A stretch of DNA of 64,000 nt from CAWCJL01 sp963795775 (GTDB taxonomy: Bacteria; Acidobacteriota; Terriglobia; Terriglobales; Acidobacteriaceae), in assembly GCA_963795775.1 (NCBI GenBank), contig CAWCJL010000002.1, positions 620,001-684,000 on the forward strand, written 5' to 3'. The notes beneath the pieces were generated by a model. It saw only the letters and a program-made list of their open reading frames with translations, had not been told where the DNA came from and did not search any database. Made by a program: the position numbers and the translations under genes. Below are positions 1-8,851 of the stretch, in pieces; the first letter of the stretch is position 1; the number at the start of each line of letters is the position of its first letter.

Positions 1-592
1 CGAAGCCGCGCGCGAAATTACGTCACGGCTGCCGATACGTATTGAGAAATACGGCGTCTTCGTCAACACCAACTTCGACGAGATCCTTTCGATTGTGGAG
101 CGCGCCGGGCTCACCGGCGTGCAGCTCCACGTCAATGCCGATCCACGGCTGCCCCTGCGGCTTCGCGAACACTTCAGCACCCACTTGCGCCGCAGCCGCT
201 TCAGCATCCTCTCCGTTGTCCACTTCCCCGGCGATCTCGAACGCCAGCTCGACCTCTTCGCCCGCGATCACGCCATCGACGCCGTGCTGGTGGATTCCCG
301 CGGGGCCACCGCCCCCGGCGGCACCGGCATCCCCTTCGATTGGCAGGCCGCGCAGCGCAGCTTCTTCCGCGCCGCGCCCCACCTCCGTCTCATCGCCGCC
401 GGAGGCCTCAACCCGGAGAACGTCGCCGAAGCCATCCACACGCTCTCGCCGTGGGGCGTCGATGCTGTCACCGGCCTCGAGATCGCCCCTGGCAAAAAGG
501 ACCCGGCCCGCGTGGAAGCCTTCGTAAGAACAGCGCGCGAAACTGCGGCGCGTCACACCGCGGCCTTGAAGGAAGGCCCGGCCAGCACTTGA
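1..592 (+). CDS. trpF: Phosphoribosylanthranilate isomerase, 3' part
   Basis: The gene runs in from the left edge in the frame starting at base 2. About 196 codons are visible, so only a short N-terminal piece is missing. TrpF isomerises N-(5'-phosphoribosyl)anthranilate to CdRP in cytoplasmic tryptophan synthesis. Seen in the sequence are the barrel strand QLHVNAD, the loop GGTGIPFDW, and the phosphate-binding end AAGGLNPENV followed by KKDPARV. The family normally shows QLHG plus an acidic residue at the first site, so QLHVNAD is a mild variant. trpB begins 81 bases downstream and trpA follows it, which supports a trp cluster whose upstream genes lie outside the window. Confidence 0.92.
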   Translation, partial: EAAREITSRLPIRIEKYGVFVNTNFDEILSIVERAGLTGVQLHVNADPRLPLRLREHFSTHLRRSRFSILSVVHFPGDLERQLDLFARDHAIDAVLVDSRGATAPGGTGIPFDWQAAQRSFFRAAPHLRLIAAGGLNPENVAEAIHTLSPWGVDAVTGLEIAPGKKDPARVEAFVRTARETAARHTAALKEGPAST

Positions 593-673
593 AGACGGTA
601 ATCTAGAGGCTCGGCACTCACTGCACCGGCATTTACAGCATCCGCCCTTACGGCACTAAGGAGCAATCCAGGC

Positions 674-1942
674 ATGGCCACCACCACTCCCCAAGCGGAG
701 AGCACCGCACCCTCCACCCCGCGCCCCGGCCGTTTTGGCGCCTACGGTGGCCGCTACGTTCCGGAAACGCTGATGGCCGCGCTCGAAGAGCTCGAAGCCG
801 CCTACGCCGCCGCGCAGGCCGACCCCGCCTTCCACGTGGCACTCGATAACCTGCTGCGCGACTACGCCGGCCGTCCCACGCCGCTCTATTTCGCCGAACG
901 CCTCACGGAAAAGCTTGGCGGCGCAAAGATCTATCTCAAGCGCGAAGACCTGCTCCACACCGGCGCGCACAAGATCAACAACTGCATCGGCCAGGGTCTG
1001 CTTGCCCAACGCATGGGCAAGCACCGCATCATTGCGGAAACCGGCGCCGGCCAGCATGGCGTGGCCACCGCCACCGTCTGCGCCCTGCTCGGCATGGACT
1101 GCGTCGTCTACATGGGCGAGGAAGACATGCGCCGCCAGGAGCTCAACGTCTACCGCATGCGCCTGCTCGGCGCAGAGGTCCGCGGCGTGTCGTCGGGCTC
1201 GAAGACCTTGAAGGACGCCATCAACGAAGCCATGCGCGACTGGGTCACCAACGTCCGCACCACGCACTACCTGCTCGGATCCGTGCTCGGCGCGCACCCT
1301 TACCCCACCATGGTGCGCGACTTCCACAAGATCATCGGGCAGGAGATGCGGCGTCAGATCCTCGAAAAGGAAGGCCGCCTGCCTACCGCGATCATCGCCT
1401 GTGTGGGCGGCGGCTCAAACGCCATCGGCGCGTTCTACGATTTCATCCCGGAGCGCTCCGTGCGCCTCATCGGCGTCGAGGCCGGCGGCACCGGCTCGCA
1501 GCTCGGCGCGCATGCTGCACGCTTTCACGGCGGCTCGCCCGGCGTGCTGCAGGGCACGTACTCCTACGTCCTCCAGGACGATGCCGGCCAGATCGCCCTC
1601 ACGCACTCCGTCTCCGCCGGGCTCGACTACGCGTCCGTCGGCCCGGAGCACGCGGCCCTGCATGACACCGGCCGCGCCGAGTATACCTCCGCCACCGACG
1701 AGGAGGCGCTCGCCGCGACTGTAACTCTGGCGCGTACAGAAGGCATCGTGCCCGCCCTTGAATCCGCGCACGCCGTCGCCGAAGCCATCCGCATCGCTCC
1801 CGGCATGTCGCCTCACGACATATTGGTGGTCAACCTTTCCGGCCGCGGCGACAAGGACATGGGCATAATCTCCCGCGAACTTAAAATCGCCGGCTCCGTC
1901 GCCACCGACGCCCACCCCCTCACCAACCACGGCACCCGCTGA
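674..1942 (+). CDS. trpB: Tryptophan synthase beta chain
   Basis: 422 residues, the usual TrpB length. The beta subunit joins indole to serine using PLP, in an alpha2beta2 complex with TrpA. Visible are the N-terminal block GRFGAYGGRYVPETLM, the PLP lysine in HTGAHKINN (about K100), the AETGAGQHGVATAT block, and the phosphate-binding loop GGGSNAIG. The start is favoured by AAGGAG at 657-662, 12 bases upstream. The first 20 residues are Ser/Thr/Pro-rich and not conserved. It lies between trpF and trpA, but the 252-base gap before trpA contains dispersed repeats, so tight co-transcription with trpA is not assured. Confidence 0.97.
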   Translation: MATTTPQAESTAPSTPRPGRFGAYGGRYVPETLMAALEELEAAYAAAQADPAFHVALDNLLRDYAGRPTPLYFAERLTEKLGGAKIYLKREDLLHTGAHKINNCIGQGLLAQRMGKHRIIAETGAGQHGVATATVCALLGMDCVVYMGEEDMRRQELNVYRMRLLGAEVRGVSSGSKTLKDAINEAMRDWVTNVRTTHYLLGSVLGAHPYPTMVRDFHKIIGQEMRRQILEKEGRLPTAIIACVGGGSNAIGAFYDFIPERSVRLIGVEAGGTGSQLGAHAARFHGGSPGVLQGTYSYVLQDDAGQIALTHSVSAGLDYASVGPEHAALHDTGRAEYTSATDEEALAATVTLARTEGIVPALESAHAVAEAIRIAPGMSPHDILVVNLSGRGDKDMGIISRELKIAGSVATDAHPLTNHGTR

Positions 1943-2006
1943 TGATCTGCGGCCATCACGAGCAAAGGATGGGGCAGCCCGGGTTTCGGTGATGGTGCGG
2001 GCGGAA

Positions 2007-2153
2007 GAAGCAGAGCCCTCGGGCGTCGCTCGGGATGACACCAACGGATGTATCGTGAAGTGTGGGAAAACACAACAGCCCGTACCACCGTTTGTCATCC
2101 TGAGCGAAGTGAGCCGGCTGTATCGGCTCACGTAGTCGAAGGACCTGCGTTTC
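2007..2153. repeat. Two family-A dispersed repeats between trpB and trpA
   Basis: The trpB-trpA gap holds one copy in reverse orientation (about 2007-2040, ending in GGGATGACA) and one forward copy starting GTCATCCTGAGCG at 2094 and ending GTCGAAGGACCTGCG near 2152. The same two blocks recur through the window, both between genes and inside nrdJ. No gene is seen in 1943-2194. The copies separate two genes that are normally adjacent or overlapping. Confidence 0.75.
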
Positions 2154-2194
2154 GCTCCGGTATGCAAATACTCTAGAACTACTCATACGTAATC

Positions 2195-2980
2195 ATGACA
2201 ATCACCTTTGACCACAAGCCCGGCCTCGTCATCTACCTCACCGTGGGCGACCCCGACCTCGCCACCACCCGCGCCATCGCGCTCGCCGCCATCGACGCCG
2301 GCGCCGACGTCCTCGAGCTCGGCGTCCCCTTCAGCGACCCCGTCGCCGACGGCCCCGTTATCCAGCGGGCCAGCGAGCGCGCCGTCCGCAACGGCACCAC
2401 CCTGGCCGATGTCCTCGCCCTTGCGCGCGAGCTCCGCGCAGCCCGCCCGGCCACTGGCCTGGTCATCTTCTCCTACTTCAATCCCATCCTGCGTTACGGG
2501 CTCGAGCGCTTCTGCGCTGATGCCAAGGCCGCCGGCGTCGATGGCGTGCTCGCCACCGATCTCACCATTGAAGAAGCCGAGGGGCCGTACCTCGACGCGC
2601 TCCATACCGCCGGGCTCGCGCCCATCTTCCTCGCCGCGCCCACCAGCACCGACGACCGGCTTCGCCGTATCGGCCAAGCCGCCCGCGGCGGCTTTGTCTA
2701 CGCCATTTCCCGGGTCGGCATCACCGGCGCCCAGCAGCAACTCGCGGAAGAGGCACGCGGCCTCGTCACCCGTCTCCGCCGCTACACCGACCTGCCCATC
2801 GCCCTCGGCTTCGGCATCTCCAGCCCCGCCCACGTCGCCGCCGTCGCGGAGTTCGCCGACGCCGCCGTCATCGGCAGCGCCGTTGTCCACATCATCGAGC
2901 AGTCCTCGCCCGCCGATGCGCCACAGGCCGTCGCCGATTTCATCGCCAGCGTCCGCCCCATTCCAGCGCCGGCCCATTAG
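2195..2980 (+). CDS. trpA: Tryptophan synthase alpha chain
   Basis: 261 residues, normal for TrpA, which cleaves indole-3-glycerol phosphate to indole and glyceraldehyde 3-phosphate and channels indole to TrpB. The catalytic glutamate lies in LELGVPFSDP (E41) and the catalytic aspartate in LATDL (about D122). The glycine-rich phosphate site is seen in SRVGITGAQ and GFGISSPAHV. No strong ribosome-binding site precedes the ATG, but the N-terminus aligns naturally with the family. It ends the trp cluster. Confidence 0.96.
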   Translation: MTITFDHKPGLVIYLTVGDPDLATTRAIALAAIDAGADVLELGVPFSDPVADGPVIQRASERAVRNGTTLADVLALARELRAARPATGLVIFSYFNPILRYGLERFCADAKAAGVDGVLATDLTIEEAEGPYLDALHTAGLAPIFLAAPTSTDDRLRRIGQAARGGFVYAISRVGITGAQQQLAEEARGLVTRLRRYTDLPIALGFGISSPAHVAAVAEFADAAVIGSAVVHIIEQSSPADAPQAVADFIASVRPIPAPAH

Positions 2981-3009
2981 CGGTAGATATCAAACACGGC
3001 CGCAGCGGT

Positions 3010-3606
3010 TTGCATCGTCGTACCCTTGGCTCACGACGAGACCACCGCCGGCCCCGCTCAGCCGCAGAGCACCGCGCTATAGTGATCTCATGCCAGGCCG
3101 TCCAACTGCAGTCTGAAGTCGCCCCTTATTACTTCACTTACATCAATCAAGTCGCGGGCGATGACCCCACGGCAATCATCGTCGGCCAGTTAGACGGCAC
3201 CACCACTTTCCTTCACTCGATCTCCGAGGAGTTTTCCCGGCACCGCTACGCGCCGGATAAGTGGAGCATCCGGGAGGTGCTGAGCCATATCAGCGACGCC
3301 GAGCGCTTGTTTGCCTTCCGCGCGCTCTGGTTCGCCCGTGGCTTCACGGAGCCGCTACCCAGCTTCGATCAGAACATCGCAGTCGCCGGCGCGGAAGCTG
3401 ACTCCATTCCCTGGTCCGCCCACATCGAAGAATTCCGTAACGTCCGCCAGGCCACCATCTCCCTTTTCCAGAACCTGCCTTCCGCGGCCTGGGATCGTAA
3501 AGGCATTGCCAGCGGTTACCCATTCAGCGTCCGCGCCTTGGCCTTTATCATCGCCGGCCATCTCGCCCATCACACCGCCATCCTCCGCACCAGCTATCTT
3601 GCGTAA
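3010..3606 (+). CDS. DinB-fold protein
   Basis: Up to 198 residues in this frame. The first 24 or so (Arg/His-rich) do not look conserved, and the GTG at 3082 is a plausible start that leaves about 174 residues. The pattern fits the DinB four-helix bundle of putative metal-dependent transferases and hydrolases: KWSIREVLSHISDAERLFA near the middle and AGHLAHH at the end supply the usual three histidine ligands. The substrate is unknown; family members act on small thiols or are stress-induced. It starts 29 bases after trpA, but no functional link is evident. Confidence 0.75.
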   Translation: MHRRTLGSRRDHRRPRSAAEHRAIVISCQAVQLQSEVAPYYFTYINQVAGDDPTAIIVGQLDGTTTFLHSISEEFSRHRYAPDKWSIREVLSHISDAERLFAFRALWFARGFTEPLPSFDQNIAVAGAEADSIPWSAHIEEFRNVRQATISLFQNLPSAAWDRKGIASGYPFSVRALAFIIAGHLAHHTAILRTSYLA

Positions 3607-3778
3607 GCGGCACGTCCGCGCTGAGGGCCACCCGCGCCATCGGTCTCCTGGAGCACTCCGCCGACCTCCCCGTTACGAACCTGGCCGCGCGCGCGTAATC
3701 TTGATCATGTCCGCCCCTTAGAGTCATAGAATCGCTATCACACGGCAGATTTCACCGCTGGCTTCAGGAGAAGCCGCC

Positions 3779-4468
3779 ATGCCAACACTCACCCACGCAT
3801 CAACGCCCCGGGCCGCATCGAGCAGCGTCAGCGGGCGACTTCTCCGCATCGGCTACTGGGTCTGTGTGTTCATCGCCGTGGCCGTCGTCCTGCGCCGCAT
3901 CTACGCACTCGCCCACCCGGCGCACGGCTCGGGCAATCCGCTGGCCGCGCTCGACGGTGCGTTCGCAGCCCACACCGCGCTCACCCTTGCGCACATCCTC
4001 CCCGCCCTGGCCTTTGTCCTGCTCACCCCGTTCGTCCTGCTGCGCAAGCGCGCCCACGCGGGATGGCCCGAGCACCTGCTCTTTCCCCTGGGCGCCGTGG
4101 TGGGCATCACCGCCTATGCGATGAGCCGCTACGCCTACGGCGGATGGATCGAGCGCGCCGCCGTCTTCCTCTTCAACAGCCTGTTTCTCTTCTCGCTTGC
4201 ACGCGCTTTTGTTTATCTGCGACGCGGCGAAATGGTGGAGCAGCGGCGATGGACCCTGCGCGCCATCGTCATCCTGCTCGGCATCGCCACCACGCGCCCG
4301 GTGATGGGTTTGTTCTTCGCGACCAGCCGCCTCACCCACCTCACGCCCGATCAGTTCTTCGGCATCGCCTTCTGGATCGGCTTCTCCATCAACGCCCTGG
4401 TGGTCGAACTCTGGCTGCGCCGGCGAAAGCGCCCCGCGCCCACCGTGCCCGTGAGTGCCGCGGCCTAG
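3779..4468 (+). CDS. DUF2306-like multi-pass membrane protein
   Basis: 229 residues with about six or seven hydrophobic segments spread from residue 25 to 215, and a basic C-terminal tail rich in Arg. The order of segments and the polar motif RRWTLRAIVILLGI after a short Arg/Glu loop resemble the DUF2306 predicted membrane family, whose function is unknown. An AGGAG sits 8 bases before the ATG. The gene is single, with a convergent transporter gene after it. I am fairly sure it is a real inner-membrane protein and less sure of the family. Confidence 0.65.
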   Translation: MPTLTHASTPRAASSSVSGRLLRIGYWVCVFIAVAVVLRRIYALAHPAHGSGNPLAALDGAFAAHTALTLAHILPALAFVLLTPFVLLRKRAHAGWPEHLLFPLGAVVGITAYAMSRYAYGGWIERAAVFLFNSLFLFSLARAFVYLRRGEMVEQRRWTLRAIVILLGIATTRPVMGLFFATSRLTHLTPDQFFGIAFWIGFSINALVVELWLRRRKRPAPTVPVSAAA

Positions 4469-4483
4469 GCTACGCCGGGCTGA

Positions 4484-5686
4484 CTACGGCCCTGCGGTTT
4501 CCGCCGGCTCTGCCCACTCCACCTCGCGGATCGGCCCCACCACGAAAACCCACGCCAGCGCGCCCAGCCACCCGATCAGCGCCGCCGTCGCAAAAGCCCA
4601 TCCGAAGTGGCCCGTGCTCTCCACTACCAGGCCCGTCAGCGCCGGCGCCAGCACGCCCGCCATGTTCCCTACGCAGTTCTGCAGCCCGGTCCACGTGCCC
4701 GCGCGCAACGGCCCCGCCAATGCCTGCGACACCGCGAAGCTCTGTGGCGAAACCAGCCCGTACGCCACGCTCGCCAGCAGCAACAGCACTATGGAGATGC
4801 TGTTCGGGGTCAGTGCCGAGATCCACAGCAGCGTTCCTGCCAACACCAGCCCCAGGGTCAAGAAGGTTTTGCGCACCACCGTCGGCGTGGTGCCTGCCGC
4901 AATCCAGCGGTCCGAGAGCCAGCCGGAGCCAAGCGCGCCCGCCGCAACCGCAAGAAACGCCAGTGCCCCCAGCTTGGCCGTAAACAGCAACGCGAAATGC
5001 CGTTCCTGCACCAGGTAGAGCGGTAGCCACGTAAGCAGCAGGTACACGAAGTAGTTGCTGCAGAACAGCCCCACGCACGAGCCCCAGGCCGAGCGCTGCC
5101 GCACCACTTCCCGCAGGTAACTCGGCCTCTTCTCGTCTCCCTGCGAGCGAACATGGTCCCGCGGACGCCAGCGAAACCACGGGAGGAGCCACAGCAGGCT
5201 CACCAGCCCCAGCACGATGAAGAACGGACGCCAGCCAAACGCCGCAATCAGCATGCCACCCACAAACGTGGCCGCCGCCGGCCCCATCGCCTGGCCCGAC
5301 GCGAGTAACGCGTTTGCAAAGCCGCGGTGGTGCTCCGGCACATGCCGCGCCAGCAGCTTGCCATAGGAGGGATACGCCACCGCTTCCGCCATCCCCAGCA
5401 CCAGCCGTATCGCCAGCAACGCGGCAAAGCCGTGCAGCAGCCCCGTTGCCGTAGTGGCCGACGACCACAGCAGAAATCCCAGGCCCAGGATCCAGGAGAC
5501 ATCAAAGCGATCGATCAGCCACCCGGCCGGGATCTGGCACAGCATGTAGGTCCAGAAGAAGGAGGAAAGCAGCACGCCCATGCGCGCTGCCGTGAGGTGG
5601 ATCTCGTTCTGCAGCAGTGGCGCCGCAATCGAGAGGTTGCCGCGGTCCACGTAGCTGATAAACACGGAGACTGCGAGCAGGGCCAC
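4484..5686 (-). CDS. MFS transporter, ACS/hexuronate-type
   Basis: About 400 residues with 12 predicted membrane segments. The N-terminal ISYVDRGNLSIAAPLL block and the intracellular loop RGFANALLASGQAMGPA are typical of the anion:cation symporter branch of the major facilitator superfamily (hexuronate, galactonate and related organic anions). The GTG at 5686 puts the start at the very beginning of the first membrane helix. The frame is open a further 42 codons upstream without an ATG or GTG, so the true start is uncertain. It converges with the DUF2306-like gene, leaving 15 bases between them. Substrate cannot be inferred here. Confidence 0.85.
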   Translation of the reverse strand: MALLAVSVFISYVDRGNLSIAAPLLQNEIHLTAARMGVLLSSFFWTYMLCQIPAGWLIDRFDVSWILGLGFLLWSSATTATGLLHGFAALLAIRLVLGMAEAVAYPSYGKLLARHVPEHHRGFANALLASGQAMGPAAATFVGGMLIAAFGWRPFFIVLGLVSLLWLLPWFRWRPRDHVRSQGDEKRPSYLREVVRQRSAWGSCVGLFCSNYFVYLLLTWLPLYLVQERHFALLFTAKLGALAFLAVAAGALGSGWLSDRWIAAGTTPTVVRKTFLTLGLVLAGTLLWISALTPNSISIVLLLLASVAYGLVSPQSFAVSQALAGPLRAGTWTGLQNCVGNMAGVLAPALTGLVVESTGHFGWAFATAALIGWLGALAWVFVVGPIREVEWAEPAETAGP

Positions 5687-5944
5687 GATGCACCGCGGCC
5701 CTGTGGGCAGCGGGGTTCCAGCGGCGGAATCAGGTCCGGGTTGCGACGCGGGGCGCGGTCCAGCTTCCGAGCCTCGGCGCGATTCGGGTTGAGAAGTGAT
5801 CAGCAGAGGCGTTCATTGTTCCCGCCAGTCCCCACGATTGCAAGCCTATTCAGCGACCTGACCCAATATGGGTCGCGTGCGCCCACTCCGCGGCGCAGCT
5901 TTCCGCTCTCGGCCGGCCCGCACATCTGCTACCGTAGACCCCAC

Positions 5945-6244
5945 ATGACCATCGACGACTGGCGCAAGAAAATCGACGCCCTCGACATCCAGATCATGGA
6001 GCTTCTCAACCAGCGTGCCGCCGCCGCCCGCGCTATCGGCCAGTTGAAGGAAGCCACCGCACTCCCCGTCTACGAGCCCAACCGCGAGCGCATCATCTTC
6101 GAGAACGTCCGCACCCACAATCGCGGCCCGCTCCCCGACTCCGAACTCGTCTTCATCTACCAGCGCGTCATTGCCGTCATGCGCGCCCTGCAACGCAACC
6201 AGCTCGCCTCCGAACATCCGGAAGAGAATCCCCCGCACCCGTAG
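5945..6244 (+). CDS. Chorismate mutase, AroQ class
   Basis: 99 residues, a free-standing all-helical chorismate mutase that turns chorismate into prephenate for phenylalanine and tyrosine. Diagnostic positions are visible in order: WRKKIDALDIQIMELLNQR in helix 1, IGQLK, then YEPNRERII, and LPDSELVFIYQRVI near the end. The ATG at 5945 is chosen because homology begins there. The frame is open further upstream only as antisense to the transporter. It sits near the trp genes, but about 3 kb from them with unrelated genes between. Confidence 0.93.
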   Translation: MTIDDWRKKIDALDIQIMELLNQRAAAARAIGQLKEATALPVYEPNRERIIFENVRTHNRGPLPDSELVFIYQRVIAVMRALQRNQLASEHPEENPPHP

Positions 6245-6257
6245 CGTGCTGCGCACA

Positions 6258-6291
6258 GAAGCAGATCCCTCGCTGCGCTCGGGATGACACT
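6258..6291 (-). repeat. Family-A dispersed repeat
   Basis: Reverse-orientation copy directly after the chorismate mutase gene: GCAGATCCCTCG, then GCTCGGGATGACA. It occupies much of the 128-base gap before the convergent secreted-protein gene. Confidence 0.7.
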
Positions 6292-6372
6292 GGTGGTGGT
6301 TCGGTCGGGATCACAAGGTTCACGCCCGGTATGAGAAAGCAGGCTAGGTCGGGGATGCTGATCCTGCCCTGC

Positions 6373-6930
6373 CTACCTCCCCGCGCCGTACAGCGGAATC
6401 TTCTTGAGCGACACCCGCTCCGGCCGCACCGTCGCGTCCGCGCGCACATGCTCGGTCATGGTCCCGGTCAGCACATACCCCGGCGCGCCTGTCCTGCGGT
6501 CGTCCTCGCCCCGCGCAATCTCGCCGGCAAAACTGAACCATACCCCATGGATCGCCCGCGTGCTGAACGTCACCCGCGTCCCCTCGATTGTCGAGCGATC
6601 GAAGAAGTAGGTCAGCATCGTTTCCCGGTCCGTATCGGCACCGCCGCGCCTTGAAATGTACCCGGTAAGCCGTCCATCCTGCAGGTCCAGTTCCAGCACT
6701 TCTCCCGGCGCGCCGAATGCATACTCGCCCCACGCGCTCACCGGCAATCCCGTGCGCCCCGGACGCAGCCGCGCCCACTCCGGCGGCGGCGCGTCCTCGT
6801 TTTCGCTCGCCCGCTGTTTCAATTGGGGCAGCGCCGAAGCCGCCTGCGCCGCCAGCCGCACCGGGACGGCCGCGAGGCACACCATTCCCAGCATCAGCAC
6901 TCGAAATACGCTAAGGTTCAGACACCGCAT
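6373..6930 (-). CDS. Secreted protein of unknown function
   Basis: 185 residues if started at the ATG at 6930, which opens a clean signal peptide: a hydrophobic stretch ending AVPVRLAAQ. The frame extends 36 codons upstream, but that part is Arg-rich and would bury the signal. The mature protein has no motif I recognise. It has alternating polar strands (ELDLQDGRLTGYISRR) that suggest a small beta-sandwich, and a basic C-terminus. It follows the M28 peptidase gene on the same strand after about 125 bases and may be exported to the periplasm. Confidence 0.6.
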   Translation of the reverse strand: MRCLNLSVFRVLMLGMVCLAAVPVRLAAQAASALPQLKQRASENEDAPPPEWARLRPGRTGLPVSAWGEYAFGAPGEVLELDLQDGRLTGYISRRGGADTDRETMLTYFFDRSTIEGTRVTFSTRAIHGVWFSFAGEIARGEDDRRTGAPGYVLTGTMTEHVRADATVRPERVSLKKIPLYGAGR

Positions 6931-7055
6931 ACGTTCGTTCCCAACACCGTGGCCCGTCTGCAGTTGCCGCGCAAGAGAATTTCTCTCTCGCAAAACGAAA
7001 GACGCCCGCCCGCACACGTGCGAGGAGCGCCTTTTCACTTCAGTACGATGAACCT

Positions 7056-8819
7056 TTATTGCGCGCCCATGCTTTTCTTCCGCGCCGCCTCAAACTCGTC
7101 GCCCCGCACCCACCCCTGCGTGTGCGGCGCCGACGAAGCCTCCCACCCCAGCACAAACCCGAACTGCGCCATTCGCGCATCGCCCCGGAAATCCATCTCC
7201 GGACGATACTCGTCGCTTGGCTGGTGGTACCGCTCCGCCGTGTACTGCTTCATCTGCTCCTCGCCCCAGCTTGCGTCGTGTCCCGCGAACAGTGTTCCCT
7301 GCCCGATCGAAAACGCCGGGATACCGAACCTGGCCAGCGAAAAGTGATCCGACCGGTAGTAGTGCCCCGCTGACGGGAACTGGTCCGGCTGAATCGTCAG
7401 GTTGAAGTCCTTCGCCACCTTCTCCACCGTGGGATAAAACGTGGTCCGCTCCGCGCCGGACACCTCCGTCGAAGTCGGGACCCCGATCGGCAGCAGCATG
7501 TCGTAGTTCAGGTCCAGCGCGAAGTCCTTGGCCGGTATCGGCGGATGCATGCCCAGGTACTCCGACCCCAGCAGCCCCTGTTCTTCCGCGGTTACAGAAG
7601 CGAAGTACACCGGGTGCTGCGGCGGTGCGCCCGCCTTCGCAGCATCGGCAAACGCCCGCGCCAGTTCCAGCAGAATGCCGCAGCCCGTCGCGTTATCCGC
7701 CGCGCCGTTGTAGATCTTGTCGCCTTTCGCATTCGGGTCCATGCCCAGGTGGTCAAAGTGCGCCGTGTACAACACCGCCTGCTGCGGCCCGCTGTTCTTT
7801 CCCGCCACCATGCCGATTACGTTTTCCGAGTTGAACTCCCGCTTCTGGCTCACGATGTGGGCCTTCAGCCGCCAGTCCAGTTCCCGCGGTCGGAAGCCGC
7901 GCTCACCCGCTGCGTCGATCGCCTCGTCCACACCGTGACCGGTCGATTCCGCCAGCTTCTGCGCAACTTCTTCCGTAATCCAGCTCGCCGCTTCGAGCTT
8001 CGCGTTCGGATCGCCCACCAGGTACGACTTCTCCCCCGACCACGACGTCCGCACCACCTGCCACGGATAGCTCGCCAGGTCCGTACGGTGCACGATCAGC
8101 ACGCCCACCGCGCCCTGCCGCGCCGCCTCCTCGTACTTGTAGGTCCAGCGGCCGTAATAGGTCAGCGCCTTGCCCTTGAAAAACTTCTCGTCATTCGAGG
8201 GCGGCTCGTTCACGATCACCAGCGCGACCTTGCCGTGCATGTCCACGCCCTTGTAATCATTCCAGTCATACTCCGGCGCGTTGATGCCGTAGCCCACAAA
8301 CACTATCGGTGCATCGATGTCCGCAGTCGCCGACCCGGTCTGGTTGTTGGTCACGTAATCCGCGCCGTACTTAAGCGTCAGCGGCTGCCCGCCCTTCGGT
8401 ACTAGGGAGAACGTCGTCTCGTCCGCCACGGTTTTCACCGCGTACAGCGGCACCTTCTGGTACCAGGAGCCGTTGTCGCCCGCCGGCTTCAGCCCATAGT
8501 CCGCAAACTGGTCGGCGATGTACTTCGCCGCCATCTGGTCGCCGCGTGTTCCCGGGCCACGGCCCTCCAGCGCGTCATCGGCCAGGTACTTCACGTGCGC
8601 ACGAATCTTTTCCGAATCAATGCTCTGGACGGCGCGCTGCGCCGCCGGCGGCATGCCCGCAATCGCCGGCACTTGCATCGCCTTCGCATTGGCCGTCGTC
8701 GCGCTCTGTGCCTGCCCGGCCGCACCGCCCTGGAACTGGCCCGCAGCCAGCAGCGACACCGGCGCCAGCCCCAGCAGCGCGCTCGCTGTAGCCATCCTGC
8801 ATGCAACTTGTTTCCTCAT
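7056..8819 (-). CDS. Secreted M28 family zinc aminopeptidase with PA domain
   Basis: 587 residues from the ATG at 8819, which has GAGGAG just upstream and starts a signal peptide (MRKQVACRMATASALLGLAP). A protease-associated insert lies around residues 150-280. The two-zinc peptidase core follows, with TAHFDHLG, the bridging aspartate in NGAADNATG, the general-base pair in TAEEQG, and a late histidine in YYRSDHFSLARFG. This fits glutamate carboxypeptidase-like or aminopeptidase Y-like M28 enzymes acting outside the cytoplasm on peptides. It lies 32 bases after mutY on the same strand, so the two may share a transcript. Confidence 0.9.
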   Translation of the reverse strand: MRKQVACRMATASALLGLAPVSLLAAGQFQGGAAGQAQSATTANAKAMQVPAIAGMPPAAQRAVQSIDSEKIRAHVKYLADDALEGRGPGTRGDQMAAKYIADQFADYGLKPAGDNGSWYQKVPLYAVKTVADETTFSLVPKGGQPLTLKYGADYVTNNQTGSATADIDAPIVFVGYGINAPEYDWNDYKGVDMHGKVALVIVNEPPSNDEKFFKGKALTYYGRWTYKYEEAARQGAVGVLIVHRTDLASYPWQVVRTSWSGEKSYLVGDPNAKLEAASWITEEVAQKLAESTGHGVDEAIDAAGERGFRPRELDWRLKAHIVSQKREFNSENVIGMVAGKNSGPQQAVLYTAHFDHLGMDPNAKGDKIYNGAADNATGCGILLELARAFADAAKAGAPPQHPVYFASVTAEEQGLLGSEYLGMHPPIPAKDFALDLNYDMLLPIGVPTSTEVSGAERTTFYPTVEKVAKDFNLTIQPDQFPSAGHYYRSDHFSLARFGIPAFSIGQGTLFAGHDASWGEEQMKQYTAERYHQPSDEYRPEMDFRGDARMAQFGFVLGWEASSAPHTQGWVRGDEFEAARKKSMGAQ

Positions 8820-8851
8820 ACCTGCTCCTCGTTCGATCACAGGAGAGCCTA